A stretch of DNA of 64,000 bases from Hyphomicrobiales bacterium (lineage in GTDB: Bacteria; Pseudomonadota; Alphaproteobacteria; Rhizobiales; Rhizobiaceae), in contig UCEU01000011.1 of assembly GCA_900471485.1 (NCBI GenBank), positions 62,001 through 126,000 of the forward strand. Direction: 5' to 3'. Made by a program: the position numbers and the translations under genes. Each line of letters opens with the position of its first letter. Positions within the stretch are counted from its first letter, which is position 1. Below are positions 1 through 8,621 of this stretch, piece by piece. Below the pieces are notes generated by a model. That model was given only the letters and a program-made list of their open reading frames with translations, did no database searches and was not told where the DNA came from.

Positions 1-663
1 CTGACCGCCCATGTCGAGACGGCCGACGGCAAGGTCCAGCAGATCACCGCCGACCGTATGATCTCGGCCGTAGGCGTCCAGGGCAACATCGAAAACCTCG
101 GCCTCGAAGCCGTCGGCGTGAAGACCGACCGCGGCTGCGTCGTCATCGACGGCTACGGCAAGACCAATATCGCGGGCATTTACGCCATCGGTGACGTCGC
201 CGGCCCGCCGATGCTTGCCCACAAGGCCGAGCACGAAGGCGTCGTCTGCGTCGAAAAGATCGTCGGCCTGCCGAACGTTCACGCCACCGACAAGGGAAAG
301 GTCCCCGGCTGCACCTACTGCAACCCGCAGGTCGCCTCTGTTGGTCTGACGGAAGCCAAGGCCAAGGAAGCCGGCCGCGACATCCGCGTTGGTCGCTTCT
401 CCTTTGCCGCCAACGGCAAGGCGATCGCGCTCGGCGAGGACCAGGGTCTCTGCAAGGTGATCTTCGACAAGAAGACCGGCGAACTGCTCGGCGCGCACAT
501 GGTCGGCGCCGAAGTCACCGAACTCATCCAGGGCTTCGTCGTCGCCATGAACCTGGAAACGACCGAAGAAGAACTGATGCACACCATATTCCCGCATCCG
601 ACGGTTTCCGAAACCATGAAGGAAGCGGTTCTGGATGCTTATGGTCGCGTCCTCAACGCTTGA
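1..663 (+). CDS. lpdA: Dihydrolipoyl dehydrogenase, C-terminal part (5' end outside window)
   Basis: E3 subunit of a 2-oxo acid dehydrogenase complex, which reoxidises the lipoyl arm using FAD and NAD+. The frame is already open at base 1, so about 220 C-terminal residues are visible and the N-terminal FAD domain is missing. Visible motifs are the second FAD contact (IYAIGDVAGPPMLAHKA) and the C-terminal dimerisation domain with the His-Glu active-site pair in FPHPTVSETMKEA. The last residues are RVLNA before TGA. Two small membrane protein genes and lipA follow on the same strand, and lipA supplies the lipoyl group this enzyme works on. The pyruvate dehydrogenase genes probably lie just upstream, outside the window (inference). 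Confidence 0.95.
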   Translation: MTAHVETADGKVQQITADRMISAVGVQGNIENLGLEAVGVKTDRGCVVIDGYGKTNIAGIYAIGDVAGPPMLAHKAEHEGVVCVEKIVGLPNVHATDKGKVPGCTYCNPQVASVGLTEAKAKEAGRDIRVGRFSFAANGKAIALGEDQGLCKVIFDKKTGELLGAHMVGAEVTELIQGFVVAMNLETTEEELMHTIFPHPTVSETMKEAVLDAYGRVLNA

Positions 664-739
664 TAATTTTCTTCGCCGCTCTCTATGACGGATTGGATTC
701 CATCCGATCACGGACTGGAAAAAGCGAAAGGAAATCATC

Positions 740-994
740 ATGTCTATGGGTACGCAGGCACTCGTCATCTTCCTCCTGATCGGTCTGGTCGCGGGCTTCC
801 TCGCCAGTCTGATCGTTGGCGGAGGCGGATTGATACGGTGCCTGCTCAGCGGCATCATCGGCGCGTTCGTCGGAGGCTTCCTCTTCAACGCGCTGGGGAT
901 CTCGCTCGGTATCGACAATGCGCTCGTCGTGCAGATCATTCATGCCACGGTCGGCGCCATCATCGTGGTGCTGATCGCAAGGGCGATAGCTTGA
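740..994 (+). CDS. GlsB/YeaQ/YmgE family small membrane protein (first copy)
   Basis: An 84-residue, strongly hydrophobic protein with three predicted membrane segments (about residues 8-28, 32-50 and 62-82). It has the glycine-rich turns typical of the transglycosylase-associated GlsB/YeaQ family: GLVAGFLASLIVGGGG and GIIGAFVGG. The exact function of the family is not settled, although members are often linked to envelope stress. The ATG follows an AAAGGAAA Shine-Dalgarno (SD) sequence. It lies between lpdA and lipA and is followed after 14 bases by a second family member. The two proteins are similar in design but not near-identical, which suggests an old duplication. Confidence 0.85.
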   Translation: MSMGTQALVIFLLIGLVAGFLASLIVGGGGLIRCLLSGIIGAFVGGFLFNALGISLGIDNALVVQIIHATVGAIIVVLIARAIA

Positions 995-1008
995 GGGGAT
1001 AGGACGGC

Positions 1009-1257
1009 ATGGAAGGCGTGGGCTGGATTACGACGATCATCGTCGGCGGCTTGGCGGGATGGCTCGCGGGCATTTTGATGGGCATACGCTTCGGCGTCTT
1101 GATGAACATCGTCATCGGCATCGTGGGAGCTGTCATAGCGAGCGCGATCTTCACCCGCGCCGGGATCTATGTCGCCAGCGGTTGGCTGGGTTACCTTGTC
1201 ACGGGTTTCATCGGCTCTTGTATCTTGCTATTTCTGGCAAAACTCGTCAGACGCTGA
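1009..1257 (+). CDS. GlsB/YeaQ/YmgE family small membrane protein (second copy)
   Basis: An 82-residue inner-membrane protein of the same small family as the preceding gene, with three hydrophobic stretches separated by glycines ([55 protein letters not shown]). It ends in the basic tail KLVRR. The 14-base spacing to the first copy and 40 bases to lipA suggest co-transcription. The second copy has longer soluble loops and lacks the leader-like N-terminus of the first. Its function is unknown beyond the family's association with stress. Confidence 0.82.
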   Translation: MEGVGWITTIIVGGLAGWLAGILMGIRFGVLMNIVIGIVGAVIASAIFTRAGIYVASGWLGYLVTGFIGSCILLFLAKLVRR

Positions 1258-1297
1258 CGAAAGAGGCCGCTTCCGGCGGTTTGAAGGCAGGTTATTG

Positions 1298-2272
1298 ATG
1301 GTAACTATTCTCGACAGGATCAATCCAAACGCTGAAAAGCGCGTGCGGCACCCGGAAAAGGCACATCGCCCGGACACGGAAGTCATGCGCAAGCCGGACT
1401 GGATCCGCGTCAAGGCGCCGACCTCCAAGGGCTACGCCGAAACCCGCTCGATCGTGAAGGAGCACAAGCTCGTCACCGTCTGCGAGGAAGCCGGCTGCCC
1501 GAATATCGGCGAGTGCTGGGACAAGAAGCACGCGACCTTCATGATCATGGGCGAGATCTGTACGCGCGCCTGTTCCTTCTGCAACGTCGCGACAGGCAAG
1601 CCGAACGCGCTCGACATGGCCGAGCCCGAGAGCGTGGCGAAGGCCGTCAAGGAGATGGGCCTCAGCCACGTGGTCATCACCTCGGTTGACCGTGACGATC
1701 TGGAAGACGGCGGCGCCGAGCACTTCGAAAAGGTGATCTGGGCGATCCGCGCCGCTTCTCCGACGACCACCATCGAAATCCTGACGCCCGACTTCCTGAA
1801 GAAGCCCGGTGCGCTGGAGCGCGTCGTCGCCGCCAAGCCCGACGTCTTCAACCACAACATGGAAACCGTACCGGGCAACTATCTGACGGTCCGTCCCGGC
1901 GCCCGTTACTTCCACTCCGTTCGCCTGCTGCAGCGCGTGAAGGAACTGGATCCGACCATGTTCACCAAGTCTGGCATCATGGTCGGCCTCGGCGAGGAGC
2001 GCAACGAAGTGCTGCAGCTGATGGACGACCTGCGCGTCGCCGACGTCGACTTCCTGACGATCGGCCAGTACCTGCAGCCGACCCGCAAGCACCACGCGGT
2101 CATGAGCTACGTCACGCCCGAGGAATTCAAGTCCTACGAGACTGTCGCCTACACCAAGGGCTTCCTCATGGTCGCCTCCAGCCCGCTGACCCGCTCCTCG
2201 CACCACGCCGGCGACGACTTCGCCCGCCTGCGCGCGGCGCGCGAGAAGAAGCTGCTGGTGGCTGCGGAGTAA
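1298..2272 (+). CDS. lipA: Lipoyl synthase (radical SAM)
   Basis: Inserts two sulfur atoms into the octanoyl group carried by E2 and H proteins. The 324-residue protein has the auxiliary cluster motif CX4CX5C (C62, C67, C73) and the radical SAM motif CX3CX2C (C88, C92, C95, CTRACSFC). The start was placed at ATG 1298, after GAAGGCAGG. The same frame remains open upstream to 1169, but that stretch overlaps the GlsB-like gene and does not resemble LipA. Genomic company with lpdA fits the lipoate and 2-oxo acid dehydrogenase theme. The C-terminus LLVAAE runs to TAA just before a strong dyad at 2294-2324. Confidence 0.97.
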   Translation: MVTILDRINPNAEKRVRHPEKAHRPDTEVMRKPDWIRVKAPTSKGYAETRSIVKEHKLVTVCEEAGCPNIGECWDKKHATFMIMGEICTRACSFCNVATGKPNALDMAEPESVAKAVKEMGLSHVVITSVDRDDLEDGGAEHFEKVIWAIRAASPTTTIEILTPDFLKKPGALERVVAAKPDVFNHNMETVPGNYLTVRPGARYFHSVRLLQRVKELDPTMFTKSGIMVGLGEERNEVLQLMDDLRVADVDFLTIGQYLQPTRKHHAVMSYVTPEEFKSYETVAYTKGFLMVASSPLTRSSHHAGDDFARLRAAREKKLLVAAE

Positions 2273-2293
2273 TCAGCCTAACGACGATATATT

Positions 2294-2324
2294 GATATCC
2301 GTATCGTTTTCCGATACGGATATC
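2294..2324. promoter_or_regulatory. Perfect 13-bp inverted repeat upstream of higB
   Basis: GATATCCGTATCG (2294-2306) and CGATACGGATATC (2312-2324) are exact reverse complements around a TTTTC loop. The right arm ends two bases before the higB ATG. The position fits an autoregulatory operator for the HigBA complex, a common arrangement in this family. It could also act as the lipA 3' hairpin, although no T-run follows. Either role would leave higB without a normal Shine-Dalgarno. Confidence 0.6.
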
Positions 2325-2326
2325 GG

Positions 2327-2608
2327 ATGATCGTTGGCTTTCGCAACAAGCAGACTGAAGGCCTTTTCCTGCGACGCGATGCCCGCGATTTCCCGGCGGA
2401 TGTCGTCGAGCGGGCGCGACGGAAGTTGATGGCACTCGACGCTGCGATAAGCCTTGATGATTTGCGTGTTCCGCCAAGCAATCGTCTTGAAGCCTTGAAG
2501 GGCAGCCGGGCCGGCCAGCATTCCATCCGTGTCAACGATCAGTGGCGCATATGCTTCGTCTGGAAAGACGGCAATGCGGATCATGTCGAATTCTGCGACT
2601 ACCATTAG
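2327..2608 (+). CDS. higB: Type II toxin of the RelE/HigB family
   Basis: A 93-residue protein matching HigB-type mRNA interferases: an N-terminal MIVGFRNKQTEGLF strand-helix, a helix with ARRKLMALDAA, the LRVPPSNRLEALKG segment, and a C-terminal QHSIRVNDQWRICFVW core with the basic and aromatic residues used for ribosome-dependent mRNA cleavage. It precedes the antitoxin, which is the usual HigBA order. There is no clear SD because the dyad 2294-2324 abuts the start codon, so translation is probably weak. The stop codon TAG overlaps the AGGAGG of the next gene, giving tight coupling. Confidence 0.9.
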   Translation: MIVGFRNKQTEGLFLRRDARDFPADVVERARRKLMALDAAISLDDLRVPPSNRLEALKGSRAGQHSIRVNDQWRICFVWKDGNADHVEFCDYH

Positions 2609-2617
2609 GAGGTGCGG

Positions 2618-2914
2618 ATGCAGATCATTCCTGTCGACCCCATCCATCCCGGTGAAATCCTCAAGGAGGATTTCCTGAAGGAATACGGCATCTCCGCCTA
2701 CAAGGCGGCGGAGGACATGGGAATTCCACGCACGCGGATCGAACGGGTCCTGCGCGGCGAAAACGGCATTACCGCAGACACGGCGCTGCGTCTCTCTCGC
2801 TATTTCAACAACAGCCCGGAATTCTGGCTCAATCTGCAGCGCACCTATGATCTTGCGGTCGCGCGGCGGACCGCCGGCGATCTCAGCGGGATCACACCCG
2901 TCCAGGCGGCCTGA
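2618..2914 (+). CDS. higA: HigA-type antitoxin with HTH_3 domain
   Basis: A 98-residue antitoxin and autorepressor. PIHPGEILKEDFLKEYGIS is the classic HigA start. A helix-turn-helix follows (KAAEDMGIPRTRIERVLRGE), then the conserved ALRLSRYFNNSPEFWLNLQ segment. ATG 2618 was chosen over GTG 2612 because AGGAGG at 2607-2612 gives a five-base spacing to this ATG. It is encoded directly after higB and should neutralise the toxin and bind the upstream dyad. Confidence 0.92.
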   Translation: MQIIPVDPIHPGEILKEDFLKEYGISAYKAAEDMGIPRTRIERVLRGENGITADTALRLSRYFNNSPEFWLNLQRTYDLAVARRTAGDLSGITPVQAA

Positions 2915-2942
2915 TCTCCCCGCAATCAGACAAGAGGCCATC

Positions 2943-3533
2943 GTGTTGCAACAACCGAAGCATCGGCTGAACGTCACCGGTCTTGGCGAGGCGGCGGAAG
3001 TCCTGAAGCGCGCCGACCGGATCGTCATTTTCGGCTCGTCCGGTGGCGGCAAGAGCACGCTGGCGCAGAAACTCGCGCGCATTCTCGGTGTCCGCTACGT
3101 TTCCATGGACCGCGAGGTATTCTGGCTTCCAGGATGGGTATCGAGGCCGAGGCCTGAACAGCGGGAGATCATCGCCAGGATCGTGACCGAGGACCGCTGG
3201 ATCATCGATGGCAACAACCCGAGGACGCTCGATCTCAGGCTGCCGCGCGCCGATGTGATCCTGTGGGTGAGAGTGTCGCGCTGGCTCTGCCTGTGGAGCA
3301 TCTTCAAGCGCGGCATCGTCTATCGCGGCAGGACGCGGCCCGACATGGCACCAGGATGCCTGGAACAGTGGCCGGACCGGGAGTTCATGTCCTATGTCTG
3401 GAATTTCGAGAGGGACGATGTGCCCGAATTCATGGAAGGCATCCGCCTGCATGGGCCTGATGTCCCGCTCGTCGAATTGAGGAGCAGGCTGCAAATGGCG
3501 CGGCTGCTTCAGCGCCTCGAAGCCATCGGCTAG
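2943..3533 (+). CDS. P-loop kinase-like protein (topology modulation / FlaR-type), copy 1
   Basis: A 196-residue P-loop NTPase of the adenylate-kinase-like group often named 'topology modulation protein'. The Walker A motif is GSSGGGKST (about residues 27-35), a YVSMDREVFWLPGW motif follows, and there is an arginine-rich lid region around RGRTRPDMAPGC. The substrate of this family is not known. A GTG start at 2943 was chosen because AAGAGG lies five to six bases before it; the longer frame runs into higA. The next gene is a clear paralog, so this is a tandem duplication. Confidence 0.75.
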   Translation: MLQQPKHRLNVTGLGEAAEVLKRADRIVIFGSSGGGKSTLAQKLARILGVRYVSMDREVFWLPGWVSRPRPEQREIIARIVTEDRWIIDGNNPRTLDLRLPRADVILWVRVSRWLCLWSIFKRGIVYRGRTRPDMAPGCLEQWPDREFMSYVWNFERDDVPEFMEGIRLHGPDVPLVELRSRLQMARLLQRLEAIG

Positions 3534-3575
3534 GATGACAGCCTGATTCGGTCTTTGCTTGCGGGAGGGAAAGAC

Positions 3576-4145
3576 ATGCCGAATTTCGTCACCGATATCA
3601 CCAGTGCCGCCGACCTCGTAAGCCGCGCCGACCGCATTCTCGTGATCGGCTGCTCCGGCGGTGGCAAGACGACGCTGTCGAGGCGGCTTGGAGCGCAGCT
3701 TGAGCTGCGGCATATCTCGATGGATCGCGACTTCTATTGGCTGCCGGGCTGGGTGAAACGGCCGAAGGCCGAGGAGCGTGAAATGATCGCCGCCGCGGTC
3801 GCCGAAGAGCGGTGGCTGATGGACGGCACCGGCGCCTCGACCTTCGATCTCAGGATGCCGCGCACCGATATGGTGCGTTGGGTGCGGCTGCCGCGCTGGC
3901 GGTGTCTGCTCGGTGTCACCACCAGGTGGCTTCGCTGGCGGGGCAGGGCGCGGCCGGAGATGGCGCCGGGCTGCCCGGAACGGCTGGATGGCGAGTTCCT
4001 GACCTATATCTGGAATTTCGAGCGACGGTGGGCGCCGCTCATCCTTGCGGGTATCGAGCGATACAAGCCCGATGTGCCCGTCCTTCAGTTGAAATCGCAC
4101 CGTGAAATGCGCCGCCTTCTTGATCTTCTCGGCGCGCCCGCTTAA
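3576..4145 (+). CDS. P-loop kinase-like protein, copy 2 (tandem paralog)
   Basis: A 189-residue paralog of the preceding gene. It shares the Walker A motif GCSGGGKTT, the ISMDRDFYWLPGW motif, RWLMDGTGASTFDLRMPR, and GRARPEMAPGCPERLDGEFLTYIWNFER. ATG 3576 follows GGGAGGGA at a good distance. The two copies keep the same motif order and nearly the same length but differ in many residues, so the duplication is not recent. The function is a nucleoside or nucleotide-type kinase at best guess, with the substrate unknown. Confidence 0.75.
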   Translation: MPNFVTDITSAADLVSRADRILVIGCSGGGKTTLSRRLGAQLELRHISMDRDFYWLPGWVKRPKAEEREMIAAAVAEERWLMDGTGASTFDLRMPRTDMVRWVRLPRWRCLLGVTTRWLRWRGRARPEMAPGCPERLDGEFLTYIWNFERRWAPLILAGIERYKPDVPVLQLKSHREMRRLLDLLGAPA

Positions 4146-4154
4146 CTGCCGGTC

Positions 4155-4598
4155 ATGCCTCAGTTCGAAACGCATCGCCCCGTACCGCATTCCGCCGACC
4201 AGATGTTCGACCTCGTTGCCGATGTCGAGCGCTATCCGGAGTTCCTTCCGCTCTGTGAGGCGCTGGCCATACGCAGCCGCAAGGAACGCGACGGCAAGGT
4301 GCTGCTGGTCGCCGATATGACCGTCGGCTATAAGGCGATCCGCGAGACCTTCACCACGCAGGTCTTGCTCAACAAGGCCGAGCGGCTGATCGAGGTGAAG
4401 TACATCGACGGCCCGTTCAAATACCTGGACAACCGCTGGCGCTTCGAGGAGACCGCTACGGGCTCCAACGTACACTTCTTCATCGACTACGAGTTCAAGA
4501 GCCGTATTCTCGGCGCGCTGATGGGCTCGATGTTCGATCGCGCCTTCCGCATGTTCACCGACGCCTTCGAGACCCGCGCCGCCAAGATCTACGTCTGA
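4155..4598 (+). CDS. Coq10/RatA-family START-domain protein
   Basis: A 147-residue polyketide cyclase/START-like protein. The N-terminus PQFETHRPVPHSADQMFDLVADVERYPEFLPLCEAL and the later FKYLDNRWRFEE and FIDYEFKSRILGALMGSMFDRAFRMFTDAFE blocks are hallmarks of the Coq10 family, whose members bind quinone and support ubiquinone-dependent respiration. Bacterial relatives are also annotated RatA. The last ten bases overlap the 3' end of cinA on the opposite strand, so the two genes are convergent. Confidence 0.88.
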   Translation: MPQFETHRPVPHSADQMFDLVADVERYPEFLPLCEALAIRSRKERDGKVLLVADMTVGYKAIRETFTTQVLLNKAERLIEVKYIDGPFKYLDNRWRFEETATGSNVHFFIDYEFKSRILGALMGSMFDRAFRMFTDAFETRAAKIYV

Positions 4599-5089
4599 GC
4601 TAACTCGGCGATCATCTCCAGCGCCGTGCGCACCGTTGCCAGCCGCACCTGATCGCGACCGATATCGCCATAGAGCATCTTGCGATGGATGAGATCGCCT
4701 GAGCGGGATTTCGCGGCCAGATGCACCAGCCCCACCGGCTTCTCGACCGAGCCGCCGCCCGGACCGGCGACACCGGTAACGGCAACGGCAATCGCCGCGC
4801 GCGAGCGAAAGAGCGCGCCATGCACCATCTGCCGTGCCGTTTCCTCGCTCACCGCGCCATAGCGGGCAAGCGTAGCCTCCTGGACGCCCAGCATCTCCAT
4901 CTTCGCCGTGTTCGTATAGGTGACGAAGCCGCGATCGACGACGGCGGAAGATCCCGCGATCTCGGTGAGCGCGCCGGCGATCAGCCCGCCCGTGCACGAT
5001 TCCGCCGTCGAGACCATCAGTCCCGCCGCGGTGAAGTCTCGGATGATCTTCTCTGCTTTGTCGGTGATGTCGGTCGGGAAGATGCTCAT
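4589..5089 (-). CDS. cinA: CinA C-terminal domain protein (nicotinamide-nucleotide amidase-like)
   Basis: A 166-residue stand-alone CinA C-terminal (PncC-type) domain that deamidates nicotinamide mononucleotide in characterised relatives. Motifs are VSTAESCTGGLIAG, SSAVVDRGFVTYTN, and AVAVTGVAGPGGGSVEKPVGLVHLA. The N-terminal COG1058 domain of full CinA is absent, as is usual in rhizobia. It starts two bases after the ispDF stop codon, so the genes are probably co-transcribed. Confidence 0.92.
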   Translation of the reverse strand: MSIFPTDITDKAEKIIRDFTAAGLMVSTAESCTGGLIAGALTEIAGSSAVVDRGFVTYTNTAKMEMLGVQEATLARYGAVSEETARQMVHGALFRSRAAIAVAVTGVAGPGGGSVEKPVGLVHLAAKSRSGDLIHRKMLYGDIGRDQVRLATVRTALEMIAELAQT

Positions 5090-5091
5090 GA

Positions 5092-6306
5092 TCAGTTTCC
5101 CTGGTAGACGACCGTCGCGGTGGCGATGGCGGCGATGCCCTCGCGGCGGCCGACGAAGCCGATCGTCTCATTGGTGGTCGCCTTGACCGAGCACCGGTCG
5201 ATCGAGATGCCGAGAAATTCCGCCAGGCTGGCGCGCATCGTGTCGCGATGCGGGCCGACCTTCGGCGCTTCGGCGATCAGCGTCACGTCGGCGTTCATGA
5301 TCGTGCCGCCGCGCTCGCGCACGATCTTGGCCGCGTGCTCGATGAAGATACGCGACGGGGCGCCTTTCCATTGCGGGTCCGAAGGCGGGAAATGGTCGCC
5401 GATGTCGCCGGCGCCGCAGGTGGCGAGAAGGGCGTCGGTCAGCGCGTGCAGCGCGACGTCGGCATCCGAATGACCCTTGAGCTTCTGGTCGTGCGGGATG
5501 AATACGCCGCAAAGCGTCACGCCGTCGCCGGGCTCGAGTTGATGCACGTCGTAGCCGTTGCCGGTGCGCACATCGGGAAGCTGGTTGCTGGAGAGTTTGT
5601 GGTCCGCCATCGCGATATCCCGCCTCACTGTCAGTTTTACATTGTCGACCATGCCCTCGACGATCCGGACCGGAACCCCGGCCCATTCGGCGATGGCGGC
5701 ATCGTCGGTGAAATCGGAGAGCCCGGCCGCCGCGACGCGTTCATGGGCATCGAGGATGGTGCCGAAGTCGAAGGATTGCGGTGTCTGCGCCGCGTATAGT
5801 TGCGCCCGCGGTACCGTCTCGATCACCAGCCCGTCGGCGTCCGCTCGCTTCAGCGTATCGGCGACCGGCGTTGCCGGCAGCACGGCTGCCGCGCCGCCGG
5901 CAAGGCTGTCTGCTATGCGGTCGAGCAGCCCGTGATCGAAGAATGGCCGCACGGCATCGTGGATCAGCACATGCGAGATGCCCTTGTCGTGCAGATGACG
6001 CAGGCCCGAAAGCACCGATTGCTGCCGCGTCTGGCCGCCATGCACCACATCGATCGGTGTTACCGAGAGCACATGTCGAAACGCCCGCGCAAACAGCGCT
6101 TCGTCATCGGGGTGAATCACCACGACGATATGCTGGGCGGGATCCCAGGAACTGAATTTCTCAAGTGTATGCGTAATCACCGGCTTGCCGCCGATCATAC
6201 GGTACTGTTTGGGGCCTTCCTCGGACGCGCCCGCGCGTTCCCCGCGACCGGCGGCGACGACGACGACACCAATGGAAAGTAGTTGCTTTTGTTGCATTTG
6301 CGGCAT
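5092..6306 (-). CDS. ispDF: Bifunctional IspD/IspF isoprenoid enzyme
   Basis: Catalyses two steps of the MEP isoprenoid pathway: CTP-dependent cytidylylation of MEP and formation of MEcPP. The 404-residue fusion has an IspD half ([21 protein letters not shown] nucleotide motif, about residues 15-35, and HDAVRPFFD) and an IspF half starting near residue 246 with [13 protein letters not shown] (metal Asp and His), [17 protein letters not shown] and STKxE-like [14 protein letters not shown]. Fusion of the two is typical of alphaproteobacteria. It is divergent from dusB, with about 160 bases between them. Confidence 0.96.
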   Translation of the reverse strand: MPQMQQKQLLSIGVVVVAAGRGERAGASEEGPKQYRMIGGKPVITHTLEKFSSWDPAQHIVVVIHPDDEALFARAFRHVLSVTPIDVVHGGQTRQQSVLSGLRHLHDKGISHVLIHDAVRPFFDHGLLDRIADSLAGGAAAVLPATPVADTLKRADADGLVIETVPRAQLYAAQTPQSFDFGTILDAHERVAAAGLSDFTDDAAIAEWAGVPVRIVEGMVDNVKLTVRRDIAMADHKLSSNQLPDVRTGNGYDVHQLEPGDGVTLCGVFIPHDQKLKGHSDADVALHALTDALLATCGAGDIGDHFPPSDPQWKGAPSRIFIEHAAKIVRERGGTIMNADVTLIAEAPKVGPHRDTMRASLAEFLGISIDRCSVKATTNETIGFVGRREGIAAIATATVVYQGN

Positions 6307-6468
6307 AAATCCCCAAAAAGCAGAATTTGCTATGGTGCTCTAACGGCTTGGCGCATCGAATTCCAGCATCTGCCCGAAAAATATCATTTCGGATTCTGCC
6401 CCCTTGGCAAGCCTCTCAAACCTGTCTAAAAATAGTGCACACATCCTGCGTGCCTGAAAGATAATCAT

Positions 6469-7470
6469 TTGTCTTATACGGACTTTGCATCGCCTTTGCA
6501 GATCGGGACGGTCGCGGTGAGAAACCGCGTCGTGCTCGCACCGATGTCCGGCGTTACCGATATGCCCTTTCGGCAGCTTGCCTGGCGCTACGGCGCGGGG
6601 CTTGTCGTGACCGAGATGGTCGCAAGCCGGGAGCTCGTAAACAACACGTCCGAATCGTGGTCGCGGTTGAAAAACGCTGGCTTCCAGCCGCATATGGTGC
6701 AGCTTGCCGGACGCGAAGCCCATTGGATGGCGGAGGCTGCGAAGATCGCCGCCGACAACGGCGCCGATATCATCGATATCAACATGGGTTGCCCGGCCAA
6801 GAAGGTGATCGGCGGTTACTCTGGTTCCGCGCTGATGCGCGACCCCGACCACGCGCTGGGCCTGATCGAAGCGACGGTGAAGGCCGTCGACGTTCCCGTG
6901 ACGCTGAAGATGCGTCTCGGCTGGGACGAAAATTCCATCAACGCGCCTCATATCGCCAAGCGCGCCGAGGACGCGGGGATCAAGCTGGTCACCATTCACG
7001 GCCGTACGCGCATGCAGTTCTATGAGGGTCGGGCAGATTGGGACGCGATCCATGCAGTTCGCGATGTCCTGTCCATTCCGCTGGTCGCCAATGGCGATGT
7101 GGAAACCCGTGAGGATGCGCTGGAAATCCAGCGCCGCTCGGGCGCCGACGCCGTGATGATCGGTAGGGGCTGCCAGGGCAGGCCGTGGCATGCGGGCGTG
7201 ATTGCCGGCAACGCCGCGCCCGACGCGTGGGAGATCCCCGATATCGCCGTCGAGCACTATCGCATGATGCTGGATTTCTATGGTGAGGCAGTGGCGGTGC
7301 GTCACGGCAGAAAACATCTCGGCTGGTATCTCGACCGCTTCGCGCCGTCGCTTGCCGCATCCGAAAAGGCCGCGATCATGACTGAACGCGATCCGCGCGA
7401 GGCATCCGCCCGGTTCCACGACGCCCTGATGGCAGCGGCGTCGAGCGTTGACGCCCGGGAGGCCGCATGA
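6469..7470 (+). CDS. dusB: tRNA-dihydrouridine synthase DusB (NifR3)
   Basis: A flavin enzyme reducing specific uridines in tRNA. The 333-residue protein has [34 protein letters not shown] with the catalytic Cys, [24 protein letters not shown], and [12 protein letters not shown]. The start is TTG 6469 ([12 protein letters not shown]); no ATG is available before the conserved region. The stop overlaps the ntrB start as ATGA, which is the classical nifR3-ntrB-ntrC operon of rhizobia. This gives co-expression with nitrogen regulation. Confidence 0.95.
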   Translation: MSYTDFASPLQIGTVAVRNRVVLAPMSGVTDMPFRQLAWRYGAGLVVTEMVASRELVNNTSESWSRLKNAGFQPHMVQLAGREAHWMAEAAKIAADNGADIIDINMGCPAKKVIGGYSGSALMRDPDHALGLIEATVKAVDVPVTLKMRLGWDENSINAPHIAKRAEDAGIKLVTIHGRTRMQFYEGRADWDAIHAVRDVLSIPLVANGDVETREDALEIQRRSGADAVMIGRGCQGRPWHAGVIAGNAAPDAWEIPDIAVEHYRMMLDFYGEAVAVRHGRKHLGWYLDRFAPSLAASEKAAIMTERDPREASARFHDALMAAASSVDAREAA

Positions 7471-8621
7471 CCAACAACGTGCCGTCATCGTCCGACCACG
7501 CCGGCAGTGCCGTGGCGATGGCCGTTCTCAATGCCATCCAGAACCCCGTGGTCATGGTCAACGAGGCCGGCCTGGTCGCCTTTGCCAACTGGGAGGCCGA
7601 GGCCTTCTTCGGCGCGAGCGCCGCGCATCTGGCCCGCTACAAGATCTCGACCTTCATCCCGTTCGGCAGCCCGCTGCTGGCGCTGATCGATCAGGTGCGC
7701 GAACGTCGCGCGCCGATCAACGAATACCGCGTGGACCTGAGTTCCCCTCGTCTCGGCCAGGACAAGCTGGTCGATATCTACGTCGCCCCCGTGATCAGCG
7801 AGCCGGGCGCCGTCGTTATCGTCTTCCAGGAACGCTCGATGGCCGACAAGATCGACCGGCAGCTGACGCACCGCGCCGCCGCCCGCTCGGTCACCGGTCT
7901 CGCCTCCATGCTCGCCCACGAGATCAAGAACCCGCTTTCCGGCATCCGTGGCGCCGCCCAGCTTCTGGAGCAATCGGCTGTTGACGAGGACCGCGCGCTG
8001 ACCCGGCTGATCTGCGACGAGACGGACCGCATCGTCTCACTGGTCGACCGTATGGAGGTGTTCTCGGACGAGCGTCCTGTCGATCGCGTTCCTGTGAATA
8101 TCCACTCGGTTCTCGATCACGTCAAAGCCGTCGCCAAGGCGGGCTTTGCCCGCAATATCAAGATCACCGAGAATTACGACCCGTCGCTGCCGGCGGTCTA
8201 CGCCAACCGCGACCAGCTCGTTCAGGTGTTCCTCAACCTCGTGAAGAACGCCAGCGAGGCGATCGGCGATCGTCCGGATGGCGAGATCGTGCTGACGACG
8301 GCGTATCGTCCAGGCATTCGCCTGTCCGTTGCCGGAACCCGCGAAAAGATCTCGCTGCCGCTGGAGTTCTGCGTGCAGGACAATGGCCCCGGCGTGCCGG
8401 CGGATCTGTTGCCGCATCTTTTCGATCCATTCATCACCACCAAGACCAATGGCAGCGGCCTCGGTCTGGCGCTGGTGGCCAAGATTATCGGTGACCATGG
8501 CGGCATTATCGAATGCGACAGCCAGAACACCCGCACCACTTTCCGCGTCCTGATGCCGGCATCGAAGGATGCCTCATCCGAGGACGCAACCATCATAACA
8601 TCCACAGGACCTTCTCGATGA
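7467..8621 (+). CDS. ntrB: Nitrogen regulation sensor kinase NtrB
   Basis: A soluble histidine kinase/phosphatase that sets NtrC phosphorylation in response to PII. The 384-residue protein has an N-terminal PAS domain (about 20-125), the H-box [22 protein letters not shown] (His151), an N-box [13 protein letters not shown] and G-boxes DNGPGVP and [11 protein letters not shown]. There are no membrane segments. It overlaps dusB and ntrC by four bases each, so translation is coupled through all three. Confidence 0.97.
   Translation: MTNNVPSSSDHAGSAVAMAVLNAIQNPVVMVNEAGLVAFANWEAEAFFGASAAHLARYKISTFIPFGSPLLALIDQVRERRAPINEYRVDLSSPRLGQDKLVDIYVAPVISEPGAVVIVFQERSMADKIDRQLTHRAAARSVTGLASMLAHEIKNPLSGIRGAAQLLEQSAVDEDRALTRLICDETDRIVSLVDRMEVFSDERPVDRVPVNIHSVLDHVKAVAKAGFARNIKITENYDPSLPAVYANRDQLVQVFLNLVKNASEAIGDRPDGEIVLTTAYRPGIRLSVAGTREKISLPLEFCVQDNGPGVPADLLPHLFDPFITTKTNGSGLGLALVAKIIGDHGGIIECDSQNTRTTFRVLMPASKDASSEDATIITSTGPSR

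Noticed and set aside
2892..5171. A 759-codon open frame on the minus strand across the P-loop, Coq10 and cinA region
   Set aside because: It runs antisense or out of frame over well-recognised genes, is extremely Arg/Gly/Asp-biased and shows no domain. It is a high-GC shadow.
6431..6456. Possible NtrC site near TGCAC at 6436-6440 upstream of dusB
   Set aside because: Only one half resembles the TGCACC-N5-GGTGCA consensus, and the second half does not fit.
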